Notes: a model not told the origin generated them from the letters alone. Counted from the stretch's first letter, positions 37,702-52,074 are shown. The stretch: 64,000 nucleotides of DNA from Cruorifilaria tuberocauda (GCA_013365365.1 JABVXU010000192.1:1-64000); one strand, 5' to 3'. A program made the numbers and translations.

Positions 37702-40700
37702 ATGTTGAAGAAGAGAAGGATGAACAAAGTGACACAAATGGTACGGCATTCCAGTGCTTGGGAAACATTCATGACACGTTCCGAAGATTCCATTCTTACG
37801 GAACGTAAATCTAGCGAGAGCGGAATTGAACTGGAAACACGAAGCGATAGCGTAGTAATGCTGGATTTTGATATCGAAGCTCCCAGCGAAGCAACTCGTC
37901 GTAAAGAACATTTGTTAAATATGCTAAAAAGAGAGGTAAATTTTCATTGAGAATGACTGTTATTTTGCTCCATTTACGTGGTATCATTCACATCTCAGTT
38001 GTCATTGATCGTCGGTCATTGCCAATGCTTATTGTTTGCATTTTCTGCGATTCAAAATTTTTAGGTGAAAATTATAATGGAAGAATCTGTGCATCGAAAA
38101 ACAGTTAACGCCAAAAGCACATATGTGACATCATTATGCGGTACGAATAAAATCTATTTTAACTCACTATTTTGATTTTTTAGCAGAAATAAGCAATAAT
38201 TTTGTTTGTTAAAAGAAGAACTTCTTTTCAAAGAATTTTTTTAATTTCAAAATGAGATTTTTAACTTTATTTAATTTTGCAGCAGCGGTCGAGCAGTGTC
38301 TATTGGATGGTTTAAAACGCCGTCTGCTTGGACTATTTGGCGGACGTTCAACTTACGCTCTTCTACATAATATTGCCAAATTTTGCCCAGAAGCAGCAAC
38401 AGTACTAACACTAACAATCAAGGCTCAAGATGACGAAATTGCGTCTGTCTGATGAATTATTTGCATTTTTACATTTGATTGTCCTCTTCTTAAATTGAAG
38501 TTAAAATGAAAAGTCAATAGCATTTCTTTTTGATGTGAGAATAGTTCTTCTTTTTTATGCACTAAATTAATTCTCTTTAAAAGCTCCTATAAACTCTAAA
38601 CTCTACTAAGAGGCGAAAATTAAAAAACAGAATTATTGCTTTACGTAAAGAGGTGATGAAAGTTTATCATTAGGTCATGTCCATCGGCCTATTTATGGAT
38701 TAGATTTGCGCTGTTGGCAAAAATCTTGCCAGCAATCATTGGATTTATTCATAATTCTGTGCAGTAAGTTCTTTCTCTTATCTGTCTCCTGATAAGATAA
38801 AATTTTTTGTTGAATAGAAGGAAAGAAGAGAAAAAGCGACTGAATCAAATCATTCTTGCTAATTTCCATTTTTAATGGTTTCAAAAGTTTCATGGAGAAA
38901 TTTTGCAGTTGCCGACGATACTACGAAAGGAATTCACTAATGTTAGATGCTGCAAAGGGAGGTGTTGTAGCAGCCTTACTTGGTATTTCACTTTTATTTC
39001 ATATATTTGCAACTATTAATTCTTAAATTAATCTTGAAGTTCAAAGCTAAGTAAGCTTTCCTTGTAAAACTGTACTTGAAGATTTCCGGAAAAAATCAAT
39101 GAATAATTGTTAGGATTAATTGGTCTGATACAACAGAATAAAATTAAGCGACATAATATCGAAGATTCACAAAAATTTTCTCCATTTTGAGAAAAAATTG
39201 AATAAAATTCTTGATAATAATTGGAAGTGACAAAGGATGATAACAATGATAGAGAGACGAAGGATATGACGATATCGTCTTTTAAATAGGTTATATGTTA
39301 ATAACACTCGTTATTTATAGCAATAAGTGAGCTTTATAAGCAAAAAATCGATTGATCAATTGATCAATTTCAAATATAACATAATTAATGGATGAAAGAA
39401 TGAAAGAAGAGAGTAATAATGTTGGGTGGAGTAAACTTTAGCTAATTAGAAATGATTTCAAAAACAAAAAAATATTTTAATGCCTGATGAATCTGGGAAA
39501 TAAAGGCTTCTGCAGCAAGCTTTAATAGAAAACTTTCGTTTCTTTATATGATGACATGCAATTTCAACTTCGTTTTATCCTTTCTTCGTTATTCATCACA
39601 ATTTCCTTTGTTCGAATTCATTTCACTCACATCACATGGAAAACCTTGTTTTATGTCATTTCCTATTCTTCTGCTGACTGCATTTTTGTGAACTGTTAAT
39701 TTAAGCATTGCTTTGCAGGCAAATGTTTCCTTTCTTAAAATGAGTTTTTTGATTTTAATGCGAACCTTTTCTGTTGTATCCGTTCAACAATGATAATTTC
39801 AAGTTTTTTAAGCTAAAATTTTATCCATCATTAAACAGTCTTTTCATTATGACAATATTTAACATGTGGAAATTATTAGCTTTATTTAAGCATAAAGCAA
39901 TAAATTAGCAAACATCTTCGAATGGACTTTTTTCATACGGAATAGAGATCCTACGGAAGTTTTATGTAATATTCTTTTTCTTAATTTTAACAACGTAATT
40001 TTAGCAACACAGTGCTGATTGCATGCTGAAGGAATAATTTTGAGGAGCTATGCATGGAATATTTCTCATAAAAGTGACAAAATGAGAGAGAAAGAGAGAG
40101 CGAGGAATAATTGTTTATGGCAATTATGAGAAATGACAAGTGCAAAAAATATTCATTGTTAAAACACATCAAATGATTTAATTGCTGTAAGCCTGTTGAC
40201 TGCCATCACTGAGGAATTAATTGAATTTCTACTCCATCTCCTCTCATTATTCTATAACTATTAATTATTTCTCCAATTATTCGCTAAAATTGTTGCGATA
40301 TGTGCAACACACACATACATACACACGTATACCTTAACTACACATTATTTGATAAATTAAAATGTGTAGAGACCTTATACAAGCATACTTTCCAATAGTC
40401 ATTTAAATATTTTGATGAAGGTGATTCAGGCAGTTGCATGCATGCAAAAGATATGCAAGCAATAATTGCTGCACAATGCACGTTCGCCGAACTTATGGTA
40501 AAAAATTAATTAAATGGCTTGAGTGAGTGATGGCATTTTTGTGAATGAGAAGCCTTATATCGACATTCACTATTTGTTATCATTTTAGTCTAACTAATAC
40601 AATAAAACTTGGATAAATTGAATGTGAGTAAATTGTTAAAGGATAAAATCATTAAAGTCTTATAAGAATTGCATTCTTCATTTAAAGAACATCGTTTCAA

Positions 40701-43700
40701 GTTATGAATTACACAGATAGGATGAAAAAGAGCTAGTATAACTAATGGTCTTTTGATTTAATTGGGAGAAGCTTTTTTGATGTTGCGCAACAGAAATAAA
40801 TGATATGAATACCCGTTAATCATTCACCCTTTTGCTATATCTCTCAATACTACTTAAAATCGCAAATGTGCTAATGTAATGATAAAAAGAGTCTCATCAT
40901 TCAGCATTACTTTTGCTATTTATATTTTAGAAAAAGAATGATAATGGCTAAATAAGAAATGAGTGCACGACACATTCATTTCACTAACCTTTACCAAAAT
41001 TAAATAGAATCTTTCATTTTTCTATCATTCAGTTTTGATATTCAAAAGAGAACGTTACAGTGAAGGAACTTTGCTAATAAATTGATGTCGTGTGATTTTA
41101 TGATTTTATTATCAAAAATCGAGATAAAAGAAATAAGTGGGTGCAAAAGAGGATACTATATTAGATGAGAGTGATTTTAGTATCTCATTTGATTGTAATA
41201 AAGATATTCATGTAATTATTGATTCTTGCTCACTAAGGCCTGAAAGTTTGTTATTCCTTGTTTTCTCTCAGTACTTTGTTGTAAAGAATTCTGATATTCC
41301 TATTCCTCTTAACATTTATTATCATATTCATTACGTATCTTAAAATTTAATTTGATGGCATTTTGACTTCCCATTCTTTCTTCATATGATCTAATTATAT
41401 GAAAGAAAATTCAATAAAAAATTCAATAAAATTTTATAAATTTCAGTTGGTCCATGTGCTATTGATTACACGATGATAGATCATCAATGTGATCCATATG
41501 AAGAACCGTTAGCAGGTGAATTGGTCGAGAGACATCGTAACATTCATTCGTTTTCAACCACTCCTCCCACACCTAAACGACCACCGTTAACAGTTGGTTA
41601 TTTCTCCAAATATTCGAGTAATTCCGGAATACCGGAATTTTTTTGTAGGAAAACTGATAACTAATGATACTATTTGAAAATAAAGGCGTTGACTTTTGAA
41701 AACAAATATTGATGCCTACAGCATCGAATATTTTTAAAATAAATTTCAATTTGTGTAAGTAATTCACGCAGTATAAGTAACATTTAAGTGAAATTCAGGT
41801 TTATTATGTTTCAGGTAATGAAACGTGGTAGTAGCATTGTAACAAGCATTGATAGCTGTTCATCACCAATGTGTATATTCGGACGTGATTACGTATATTC
41901 ATTGCATCAAAACGTGAAGGCATCTTTGTTATACGGTAAAAATAATGTTACTGCAGCTATATCACCTGATGGACCGCCAATGAAGGGTTATCTATCGTTG
42001 CATCAGAATTCACCTGGAAATGTAACTGTTAAATGGTCACCAAATCAGTTGATGCATTCAAGGTTCTCATAATTATTTGGATACGTTTATTAGTCAATTT
42101 GACTTATTAATTAATTTGTTTATTATATAATGGATCAGTTAAACATTTAAGATAGATGAAATTGTTATATTAATTCAGCTCACAACCATCCTCAGCCTCT
42201 TGTGATAATCTTCCCTGTGATAATGATTGGCTTTGGAGGCATATTATCAACATCAATATCGGCGATATCATATATGTACACATACATCAATATAGTTAGT
42301 CTCTTCTCAATTTTCTTTATTCAACTTCAGAAGTGCTGTTGAACTGTTGCTTTTTCAAAATAATTGTTCTTACTTTATCATAGATAAAGACAGAATATAT
42401 GATATATCCTATTTATGGAAGGCTGTGATGATAGCCTTTTTGAAAAAATTATCGATAAAATCATTAGTTTACTTATCAGAGAAGAAAGATAGTTCGTGAA
42501 TGAGCTGATCATTTCAGATGAGAATTCACCAACAACACTAATTTTCATTGGAGGTGATGGTGTGCAATATTCACCGATGCAATTTCCGGCTGGTCATCAT
42601 TTGCTCGCTTTTCTTTCTTGTCTCGAAAGTGGTTTAGCACCGTATAATCGACTTGATCCACCCTTATGGTTTTCCGAAGAAAAAGGTATTGTATTTCCTA
42701 TCAAATTTTAATTAAATTGAGTCACTGCCTATTAGTAATGCTGCAAATTGTCTCGTAATAAAAGTAAATAGTAAAATTGATAGTTGAAATGAATTTATTA
42801 ATATGTTCAACTTCTTTATACGCTGAAATTTATATATATCTTCATCAAAGAAATCACTTCCGCAAAACACCAGAAAAATCCATATCTGATATTCTGATAT
42901 TTCCAGAAAATTTCAAATTACTCCTTGTATTTTTAATGAACTTTCATTTTTTTCCCAATAACCCGCTGTTTTTATCTATCATTGATCACTGATAAGAAAT
43001 TATAATTCATTCATTTTAAGGTAAAATATTGCCGAAATTGCGGCGAAAAAGCATAACTGGGGAGTTGGATAAAAATTATAGTGAAGAGAGGAAATCGCAG
43101 GATTACGTGTTCCGTCTGGTACCAACCACTACACCACCACTACGACTCAATCAATCAAATTATGATTTAGATGGAACTGTAATTCGTGAAATATCAACAA
43201 CTAACAGTCCGACCACTAAATTAAAGTTTCCACTACTTTCTTCAACAGTTATTCATTGTTTGAATTGTATAACCAAATCGTTTTTCTCCAATTTTTTTTT
43301 TGCTTAAAAAACGACTAAAAGTTAAAGTTAGAAGTGTTGAAATAACACTGACCTTTTTGACTTTACTTTATAGAAAGCGAGAGGAGAAACGAACGGTGAG
43401 TGATAGTGAAGTGAACGAACTCATGAGGTTAGTTCGAGAAATGTTGTAGCCACAGGTCCAGAGTTCTATTTGTTGTGACTACAGATCATTAGTTTCACTA
43501 CTGAGATTTTTTTAATTGAGTGAGTACAGAATATTTAACGGACGAGCAGTGAGTCTTGCTCGAATGAGTCATTAACAATAGAATTTTTATTTTAGCTAAA
43601 ATAAGGTGGTAAATTAGGCAGTAATCTGAATATAACAGTAATGTAAGCATGACAGTAAAATTTGTAGAAAAATTTCCTATGGTGCAAAATAAGAGTATCT

Positions 43701-46700
43701 TTCCTACATGCTTGCAGCAAATATTTTGATAAATTTTATTAAACTTTCCGGATCTGCAGGCGGAATTTCAAAAAAGCATGTTCTTCCATAAGAATGCAAA
43801 TTTTGGCTCGAACTTTCTATGGATGTAAGCTTTAATTTCACCCACTTTTCATTAGCTTGGAGACAATCACATTTCACTTTTTCTCTTCATAACATTGATA
43901 TTTGTGGAAAAATGACTTTCCAAATTTCCCACTGCAGCGAACAATCATATGAAGTGCAGATCAGGAATATTGGAAGAAAGGTCAAATTGGGCTTAATTGG
44001 AGATTCTTTGATATGAAAATTTTTTATAAGTAATTTTTTGTGGGACATTTCAGTTTTATATTCTCCAGTCATATAATCCTCATCACTGATAAATCGTCTA
44101 CTTTCTTTGTTTTATCAATTGCTGATATATACCACTGCTAAACTAATGTTCGGTCATTTTTAGGGTTAGCATATTGTGGTCATTTGCGTACCATTCGAAA
44201 TCATCTTTCATGTTTGGTAGATCCTAAAGCAGTGATAGAGGAAACAAGTGGCCCGGTTAATGAGGATTTCTGGAAGAAGTGTAGGAATTTGAAATCTGTC
44301 AGTTTTATTCATTGTATTCATTGCCATATTTGTAGTTTTCTTTTATCACTTACTATCAATTAATTCTCAAAATCTATTAACAAAGCAGGAGAAGATGAAG
44401 AAAGAATTCTTATCGAGAACTTATCGATTTGGTATCAATGGAAATGAATCTTTCTTGCTTCGGCGTAAGGTTTGGCCATATTTATTAGGATTGGTAAATT
44501 GGTCACAAGATTTTGAACAACTTAAAAATACGTATCGCGCAAAATATTACAATGATGTGGTGGAATGGGAAAAGATGGAAAAAATCGTTCGTGAACGTGA
44601 TCAAGAGGCATTTGTAGCAGGTTATCAATCTTTACTTTTTTATCCGACAAAATTTTAGAAAAACCTATTCTTCAACAATAGTTTTAAGAGGAAATGAATA
44701 AGGTAAGCAAAGGAATATATTTATAAAATATTTCATAAATTTCATTTTTTTAATTTGACTCTGAATTTAGATACCTGCTAATCCAAGATTGCTTATCATT
44801 TGGCATAATTACTGGTAGTAAGGGAAAATGATTATTTTGAATGCAAAAATTAATTTTACAGAGGTTATTCGATAAGAAAAATAAATTCTAAATAGATGAT
44901 ATCGAGTTTGATAACAAGAGATAAAGTGATTAAAGTACTGTTCAGAGAAAGCTAATAAAAAAAAATTTCAATTCTAAATTGCATGAAGTTAATCTCAGTG
45001 AAAGGATATATTTCTAGCCCGGCTTCGATATCGTACATGTAACGCTGATTCCAACTTATTATTCCATGAAACATCCTTGAATAATGACGTATTTGAAGGA
45101 AATGATGAAATATCCAAAAACGAAAAGGATAACGAAGAGGTGAATCTATTTCACTGATATCTTAATATTTTCAATGATGCAATTTTTCTGTTTAAGCTTT
45201 TTAAGTTATTTTATTAGAAGGTGAATAGTCTTTTTGGGAAAATGTACTTCACTTATTTTTAATTAAATTTCAGGAAGATTTAATGACCAAATTCAGTGCC
45301 AATCTTCATCGCATCGAAAAGGACGTGGAACGTTGTGATCGAAGTTCGGCTTATTTTGCCAAAAAAGAAAATCTTCAAAAGTTGAAGACGGTTATGTGTA
45401 CATATGTGTGGAGAAATTTAAACGAAGGTTACACACAAGGAATGTGTGACCTAGCGGCTCCACTATTAGTTATTCTCGATGACGGTTGGTTCAATTGATC
45501 TATAAATAAAATTTATTGAAGAGAAAAAGATAACAATGTTTATTTTTGTCTGATTATGAGCAAATATTAACATAAGTAACAGCTTGAAACGTTTAGTTAT
45601 TTATTATTTAAATATTTTGTAAAATTATTTCAAAAAATGAATGAATGTAGCAGCGATAATATAAAGATATTGTACTTTGGGCAGAAATCACACTGTACAA
45701 GTCGATCAGAATAACGGAACTTACGAAATGATAGATATTCGTCACAAAAAGATTATTAGTTATTAAAAATCTGTGTTGTATAGAACCATTGGTATTAGCA
45801 TGTTTTGATCGATTGATGCTCCGAATGAAGCAGAATTTCCCGCAGAGAACTGGAATGGACGATAATTTAGCTTATCTGAATTCTCTTCTACAGGTTTCGT
45901 CCTCTTCTCTTTTCAATATTCTCTAATATAATTTTTTTTAGTCTCTGAAATGTATGAAACGCCCTATACTTTGGAAACTGCATGTTTTTATTTCAGGTGA
46001 TGGATCCAGAATTTTTTGAATATATAGCTGAAAATGGTGATGCTACACATCTCTCTTTCACTTATCGTTGGTTTCTTCTTGACTTTAAGAGAGGTTTCTG
46101 TTTTTCGTTTCACTTTTGAAAATCGAATGATTTTTAATTTTAATCGGTTATCATTTCTTAGATTTATAAGTAAACTATGTGATCAGTAAATAGATATATA
46201 AAACAATGTGAATATACTGATCGACTCCTAATAAAGATAATCGGATCAAGCAAACAATTTATAAAATATTTGTTTTCAGAATTCACCTATCCCCAAGTAT
46301 TCCGTGTCTGGGAAGTAATTTGGGCAGCATCCTCATTGGTCACTACTCATTTTCATTTGTTCTTCGCTCTCGCAATGATCATCGCATATCGTCATATAAT
46401 TATTGATAACCGAATGGACTTCACTGATGTTATTAAATTTTATAACGGTTTGTAAAATGAGACTTTAAGTCATTTTACCAACTCATTTCTTTAAAATGTG
46501 TTACCAAATCTTTTTTTTTAATTGAAAAGTCGTTTTCAACAAAACTAAAAATCAGTTAAATATCTTTATTCCTCTCTTGCAATTGTTAGGAATATTTTTC
46601 CATACTTGAATATCAATAGCTTAGTTTATTGTAGCGAAAATTTTGAGAAACTTTAATAGCTCTTATTATTCCGTATGCTCGATTAAGTTTGCTCTTAAAT

Positions 46701-46846
46701 GTTTTTTCCTTTTTTTTTAAATAAAACAATTTTAATTTATAGAGATGGCAGAAAGGCATAACATTGAGGAACTTTTGGATTCAGCTCGTAATCTACTGGA
46801 ACGTTTACAAGCAATTATTGTGGAACTTGAACCGATCAACAATTAA
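37702..46846 (+). CDS. tbc-8: TBC-8/SGSM-type RUN and TBC domain Rab GAP, about 935 aa, 20 exons
   Basis: Exons: 37702-37935, 38065-38140, 38283-38442, 38674-38763, 38909-38982, 41447-41592, 41815-42062, 42179-42294, 42518-42685, 43021-43247, 43374-43395, 43760-43824, 44164-44297, 44389-44620, 45018-45139, 45274-45484, 45784-45893, 45997-46093, 46280-46447, 46743-46846. Phase is continuous except around 43247-43760, where one exon end is uncertain. A basic N-terminus leads into a RUN domain (about residues 80-190), then SGSM-type conserved blocks including DYVYSLHQN and LLYGKNNV, a PH-like region ending in [11 protein letters not shown] (about 350-470) and the YGWLAYCGHL block. The TBC domain (about 590-935) carries both catalytic fingers: IEKDVER (Arg finger) and YTQG (Gln finger). 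TBC domains stimulate GTP hydrolysis by Rab GTPases. C. elegans TBC-8 acts as a RAB-2 GAP in neuronal dense-core vesicle maturation; human relatives are SGSM1 and SGSM2. The 2.46-kb intron 5 is the longest. Confidence 0.92.
38983..41446 (+). other. tbc-8: Long intron 5 of tbc-8
   Basis: This 2464-bp intron separates the end of the RUN-domain exons (phase 1, after VAALL) from the exon starting VGPCAIDYT. It contains only AT-rich chance frames, a CA-rich patch near 40305-40330 and no second gene that I can support. Its length relative to the other introns makes it a candidate place for intronic regulatory sites or an internal promoter that would skip the RUN domain. Confidence 0.7.
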
Positions 46847-47038
46847 GTTCAGTCAAAAGTTTCCAGTATAATCTCTTGTGATACTGTTTATTTACTTGAA
46901 ATATGCAGTGAATTGTGAGAATTGTGAGATATTATAATTTCCTCTCATTCAAAAAAAGGAAAAGAACTATGTTTAATAATGCTAACAAAATAACAAAAGT
47001 TATTTCTAACTTCGTATTTTGAGAAAGTGCACCTAGAA

Positions 47039-47044
47039 AATAAA
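47039..47044 (+). terminator. tbc-8: Candidate tbc-8 polyadenylation signal
   Basis: AATAAA lies 193 bases after the tbc-8 stop codon, with a second copy at 47108-47113. Either could define the 3' UTR end; which one is used cannot be told from sequence. Confidence 0.5.
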
Positions 47045-48036
47045 TTTGAATAACAAGAATTTTCTATTGAGAGGGATAGTATGACATTTTATTTTTAATC
47101 AAAACTCAATAAATCTTGGTTTCTTATTAAACAAAATGGGATTGATGCTCTGATATTTGTCCATTTTATTCTCACGTCTATCTATCTTATATCTATCAGT
47201 TTGTAGTTCTTTAGCAGTAAAAGATCTAATCTTTCAAAGGTTGTTATCAAATTAATAATCTGACGTAGAAAATCAAAATTAATACATCTGTATTTACTTA
47301 TTTCTGCTGATTAAGTAGTCTTGATCTTTTTGTTTTTTTACTTTACGATAGCGCAGAAATGGGTGCTTATTTTTCTAATACTATTTTAGAAATATTGCAT
47401 GTTTCAATAATTATCATGTTTTCTCTATCATTACCTTTCAAATTTTTAATCGATTTATGATTATTATATAGGCTTTTTTATCTTTCTATTTACCAGTGAC
47501 TGTTCATATTTATTTTCTATAATTTTATGACTAATTATATTTGTAAAAAATTTTCAAATCTAAGTCACAAAAACAATTATATATCTACGGAGATATCATT
47601 AGAATTATCATTCGTATATCAATATTAACATTTACGCTTTCATTATCATTCGTCAATATAACATATACGCCATTCTTCACAGTAGAGACAGTTTCTCTAT
47701 CGCAGATATAAAAAATGCTTTGTTTTCCGTCCTGAAATTTGAGTTGAAAATAGAATTCCTTTATTATAAGATGGTGATCAATACTATTTTAGAGATAACA
47801 ACTTCTTATGGGAATAAAGAAAAAAGAAATCTGAAAAACTTTAGTTAAAAGTTTCTATATAAATTATAAAGTTCAATTTCAGCTTCTGCAGAGAATCGAA
47901 CTGCTGAAATACTTAACTTTCCTTTCATTGATGGATTACAAATAACAGGCTTAAACAATTTGCTTCACAGTCGCTGCAAATTTGAAGGAATGAAGAGCTT
48001 TCGTCATTTTCAAATTCTATCTTTTCATTTTAACAA

Positions 48037-48297
48037 TTAGTTCGATATAAATCTTTCGTTAAGTCGAGAACGACTATTATCTTCGTGAAATTCTTGTAAC
48101 ATTAATTGAATTACGATAGCAACATTGAATAAATCGAAAAACATCCTTTCGTTTACTATACGATAAGTTTCTTTTTCCATTTTTATTTCTAATTCTATTT
48201 CATGTACTTTGTGAAGTCGAAGAGAGGTATGATTATGATGCTGTGAAGATAAGGTAACAGTGATAAATGTGATGAACCAGTAATTGGTTAAATTCAT
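48037..48297 (-). other. Orphan 86-codon frame, doubtful
   Basis: A minus-strand frame of 86 codons reads with a mixed, moderately charged composition near its middle (HEIELEIKMEKETYR). An internal TTATCTTCACAG could serve as an acceptor. I recognise no family and see no partner exon. It could be a terminal exon of a small lineage-specific gene or chance. Confidence 0.15.
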
Positions 48298-48456
48298 CTG
48301 AACTAACTTTCCTCTTCACTCTCTTGTACTTATCAAATTTTGCTCATTGCAGGATAAAATGGAAATAAACGAACAGCACTTTTTAACTGCTTTGGAATTA
48401 AATTAATATATATATATTTTTTTTTGAAAGGTAGAAAAGCAATCAATTTCATTTAA

Positions 48457-48912
48457 ATGAAATTTATGTCAGAAAAAAATCGTGTAATTTTTTCTCGAAG
48501 CTTGCATTTCATCAATAACGACAACAAAGTTCGTTCAAGCGGTGTTCTTAATCCGCAGAGTGCTCCACTCACTATTGTCGATACAGGCCTTCAGTTAATT
48601 AATTTTAATGAGCAAAGAAAAGAAAACATTCCAAATCAAATAATACTCTCTTTTTGTAAACTTGAAGAGTTTAAAGATTTTGCAAACCGCGAAACTCTTA
48701 TTTTATCCCCATATAATTTACTCTCTCTCTGTTTATTCCCATATAAACTACTTTCAAAATCTGTTTTTCCTGTTTTGTTCTTTTATTCTCTTCAGATATT
48801 CAGAATAGCTTTTCATTGTTTAAACCTCACGAAAAAGATTCAAAATACTTTTGAAAAATTGAAAATTAAGGAAGTAATATTTTATTTTGTAAGTTGCCAA
48901 ATGTTGCAATAA
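48457..48912 (+). other. Orphan 151-codon frame, doubtful
   Basis: This is the longest uninterrupted frame in the tbc-8/RRN3 interval. The first 60 codons have a balanced composition (RVIFSRSLHFINN, SAPLTIVDTGLQLINF), while the rest is Phe/Leu/Ile-rich like background. I recognise no domain, signal peptide or convincing splice donor. It may be a lineage-specific gene, an exon of an unseen transcript or a chance frame. Confidence 0.2.
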
Positions 48913-51900
48913 GCAAACATTACAATGCTCTTACTTCAAACCTCAAATGTTTCTCTTCGTGAATTTGATTTATCAATTTCACTGTTAATTTTACTTCAAC
49001 ATGTGAATAATGGAGTAATAGCTCAAAAACAGTAATCTTTTTTTATTTTATCGAATTCTTAAAATATGTAACAATGGCGCCAAACAGATAATGTCTATTG
49101 TATGTGTTTATCCACTTTTAACTGCGAAGGAAAAGAATCCTTATATTGTAAAACATGATCTGCTTGACTTTTACTATTTATCTTTCATTAAATTGCATGT
49201 AATAAATGATTATATTCATTCATCATATGCAATTAGTTTTATCTATTATATTCATTTTGTCAACGTATTCCCTGTTAAAAATGCTGTTCTAATAAAGGTA
49301 CAGAGTGATAAAGTATTTCTGCACAATAATTTTCACCGTTATCAGATGTCTAGGAGCAATTGAATATCTTATCCCCAACTTGAAAAATATTTACCGATGT
49401 TTCAACTATTTGATATGTTGAAAATCAAAACAGCAAAAAAATTATATACGAATAACGATCGGGGAAATATTTGGATATTTTAAAGACATAATGAATGATC
49501 GAATTGCTGAATAAAGCACTGAAAAACGGTGTAAATTATACTGATATTGTATATACGATCCGGAGGATTTCTTGGGCAGCTTATTTAATATCTGTTCATT
49601 TTTAACCTTTCAAATTATATGCATTGTGAACTTTTCATTTAGTGCAGTTTCATGCAATAGTATCATTTCAATAGTAAATCAATATATTTAAACAAATTCC
49701 ACAATTAAGTAAAATCCCATCATTACATTAGACCAAAAACAATTCTTTGTGTTACCTACAGATTTATTCCATTCTGAATATCAAATTACGATGTGAAGTA
49801 GTTTGATGCTCATCAAGGGCATACGACATTTTTACTTTTTCAAATTTTGTCCTTAACAAATTTATTTCTGAATATAAATCTTATAGTTCTATCAGAAGTT
49901 TTTGTTTTATAACAAACTGCTAAAATTCAGAAATATATCAAAAATAATCTCTTTCCAAAAACTTTTTTTACTTCATATTAGAGAAGAGTGTAAGTAAAAA
50001 TAAAGTGAAAATCAATCCAATCGATTGTTACAATCAACAACTACATCAATTACATTTACCAGTTCATTCGAAGTAACAAATGTTCATGATGTTGGAAGCT
50101 GGATTGGTATAATTTTGTTTATTGAAGTATCATTTATTCATTTCCAGCTGCGGAATTTATTATCCGAGACAATCTTCAGCGAATCACTAAATAATAGGAG
50201 TAGCCAAACTTATTTGGAAGATAAAATACATTACCTTGCATATGCATTCCAATTTTATCATGTTATTAACGTACATTAAAAAAAAATTAGCGTACTTTCC
50301 TCTTTCTATTAAATTATTTCCCTATTTGAAATGAGCTAAATAAAGGTTATCCACGAGTAAATCTTTATTAGTATACTTAATTTAAAAGTTTTCCAGCCAT
50401 TTAATTGCAAATGATGACTTAAAAATGAATGTTATGATGATGCACGAATAAACAAATCTTTGTAAAAATTTACTGAGTGGATAAATACATCGTCTTGAAA
50501 AATAATTGGTGAGCCATAGAAGAATAAGGTGTTTTGATTTTTTAATTCCGTTAATGGAATACATATAATGTTATCAAAAAACCATAACATATTCTTTCAT
50601 TAAGTTGATGAAAGCATATTATGATTTTTTGCTCAGCATTCGGGATTTGAAGTTTCTGAACAGGAAAACGGATAAAGTTTCACACATACGGAAATCTCCT
50701 ATCAGCCAAATGATCAACAATGACAAGAGAATTCATAGTAAATGGAAAGGTGTTGTGAATAGTAAACATTATGAGTGGGCTTCTTGATAAATAAGGGACC
50801 TCAAGAACGACATCATGTGCTGATATTTAACCATCTACTTCCGAAACAGCTTTGTACGTGAACATTTACTATTCATTTCACAGACTACAGATCAGTGCAC
50901 AAATTCAGCAAGACCAATGAAACTCTCCCATCGTAACCATATTTTTATTGATTAATAAAATCCAGCTTAACCAAAGGTGATTTCAGCTGTATTTTACAAA
51001 AGTGAGAGCATCAGATAGTATGAAAAATCTGTTTTTCTTCCATATCTGTTGATTAAGGAAAAATATGGCATAGAGAATTGGTTGCGGGAATATTACGTAA
51101 ATTCAGGATAGAGGAATGCCATTACCAAAACTTATCATCGATTATGCGATACAATTTTCGGATATGTGAATGTCTAGTTGGTATAAGCAGCATGGATCAC
51201 TTCTCAGAATGCTTGCAAATATATCGCAATCTTGAAAGTAATAAATCAGTTCGACATAAACTTCTCAATAATCATGTGATTGTAAAGTAAAAGAGATTCT
51301 TATATGTGAGTTCATATTTGGAAATCACAATTTTTTGCAAATTAAAAAAAACGGTATAAAAGTGAATTAGACCAGCATTATCTTTTATGCCAATCAATAA
51401 CGCAAGAAATCAATATCGACAATAAGAAGATAAAAACAAGTGATAAAAGTCGAAAATTCATTTACATTTTGTGAAGAAGGAAAAATCCTTAATAAGACTT
51501 CATAACAGCAAAACAATTGTGATATATTCGGATTTTACGAGAAAAAAAAATCTTTCCTCTAAAATATATTCATTGCTTTGCACAAAAACGCTATAAAGAA
51601 TAGTAAGGATTTCCCAAAAAAAAAGTAAACGATGAAATACAGATACATATCCATGTTCCACTTTATGTATTAAATGATATAATTATAATATAAATAAGCC
51701 ATTACGAAAATATTATGGAGAAATCACTGAAGTCATCGTTAAATGCTTCAGAGTCCATGCGCGTTATGTTGTAAGTTACTAATCAGTACCTGCAATTAGC
51801 AAATTTCACGATGAAGAAAAAAGAAAAAAAAAAAGATTAAAACTTTTTTTGGCTATACTGTGAATTTTTCCATTTAAGTAATTTTTCTATTATTCCATTT

Positions 51901-52004
51901 AACATATACCAACAATAGCATTTTTAAAGATAAGTAAATATTAACCTAATTCGAAATGATAAGCATCTGACAATATATTCTAAATGACTTCAGAAACCTA
52001 AAAT

Positions 52005-52010
52005 TTTATT
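52005..52010 (-). terminator. RRN3: RRN3 polyadenylation signal
   Basis: AATAAA on the minus strand lies 65 bases beyond the RRN3 stop codon at 52075. It supports ending the last exon there instead of splicing at the in-exon donor-like TTAG|GTATGT. Confidence 0.6.
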
Positions 52011-52074
52011 CGCCAAATAAACCAACATTATCACAAGATAGACAACTATGCATGTATATATTTCATGAAAATTC

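Larger units (their letters stand above)
46847..52074. other. Intergenic DNA between convergent tbc-8 and RRN3
   Basis: Two candidate tbc-8 polyadenylation signals lie at 47039 and 47108, and the RRN3 signal at 52005 on the minus strand. Between them are two frames slightly better than background, a plus 151-codon frame at 48457-48912 and a minus 86-codon frame at 48037-48297, and several shorter ones at 49091, 50025, 50605 and 51078. None has a recognisable domain or a convincing splice partner. Confidence 0.5.
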
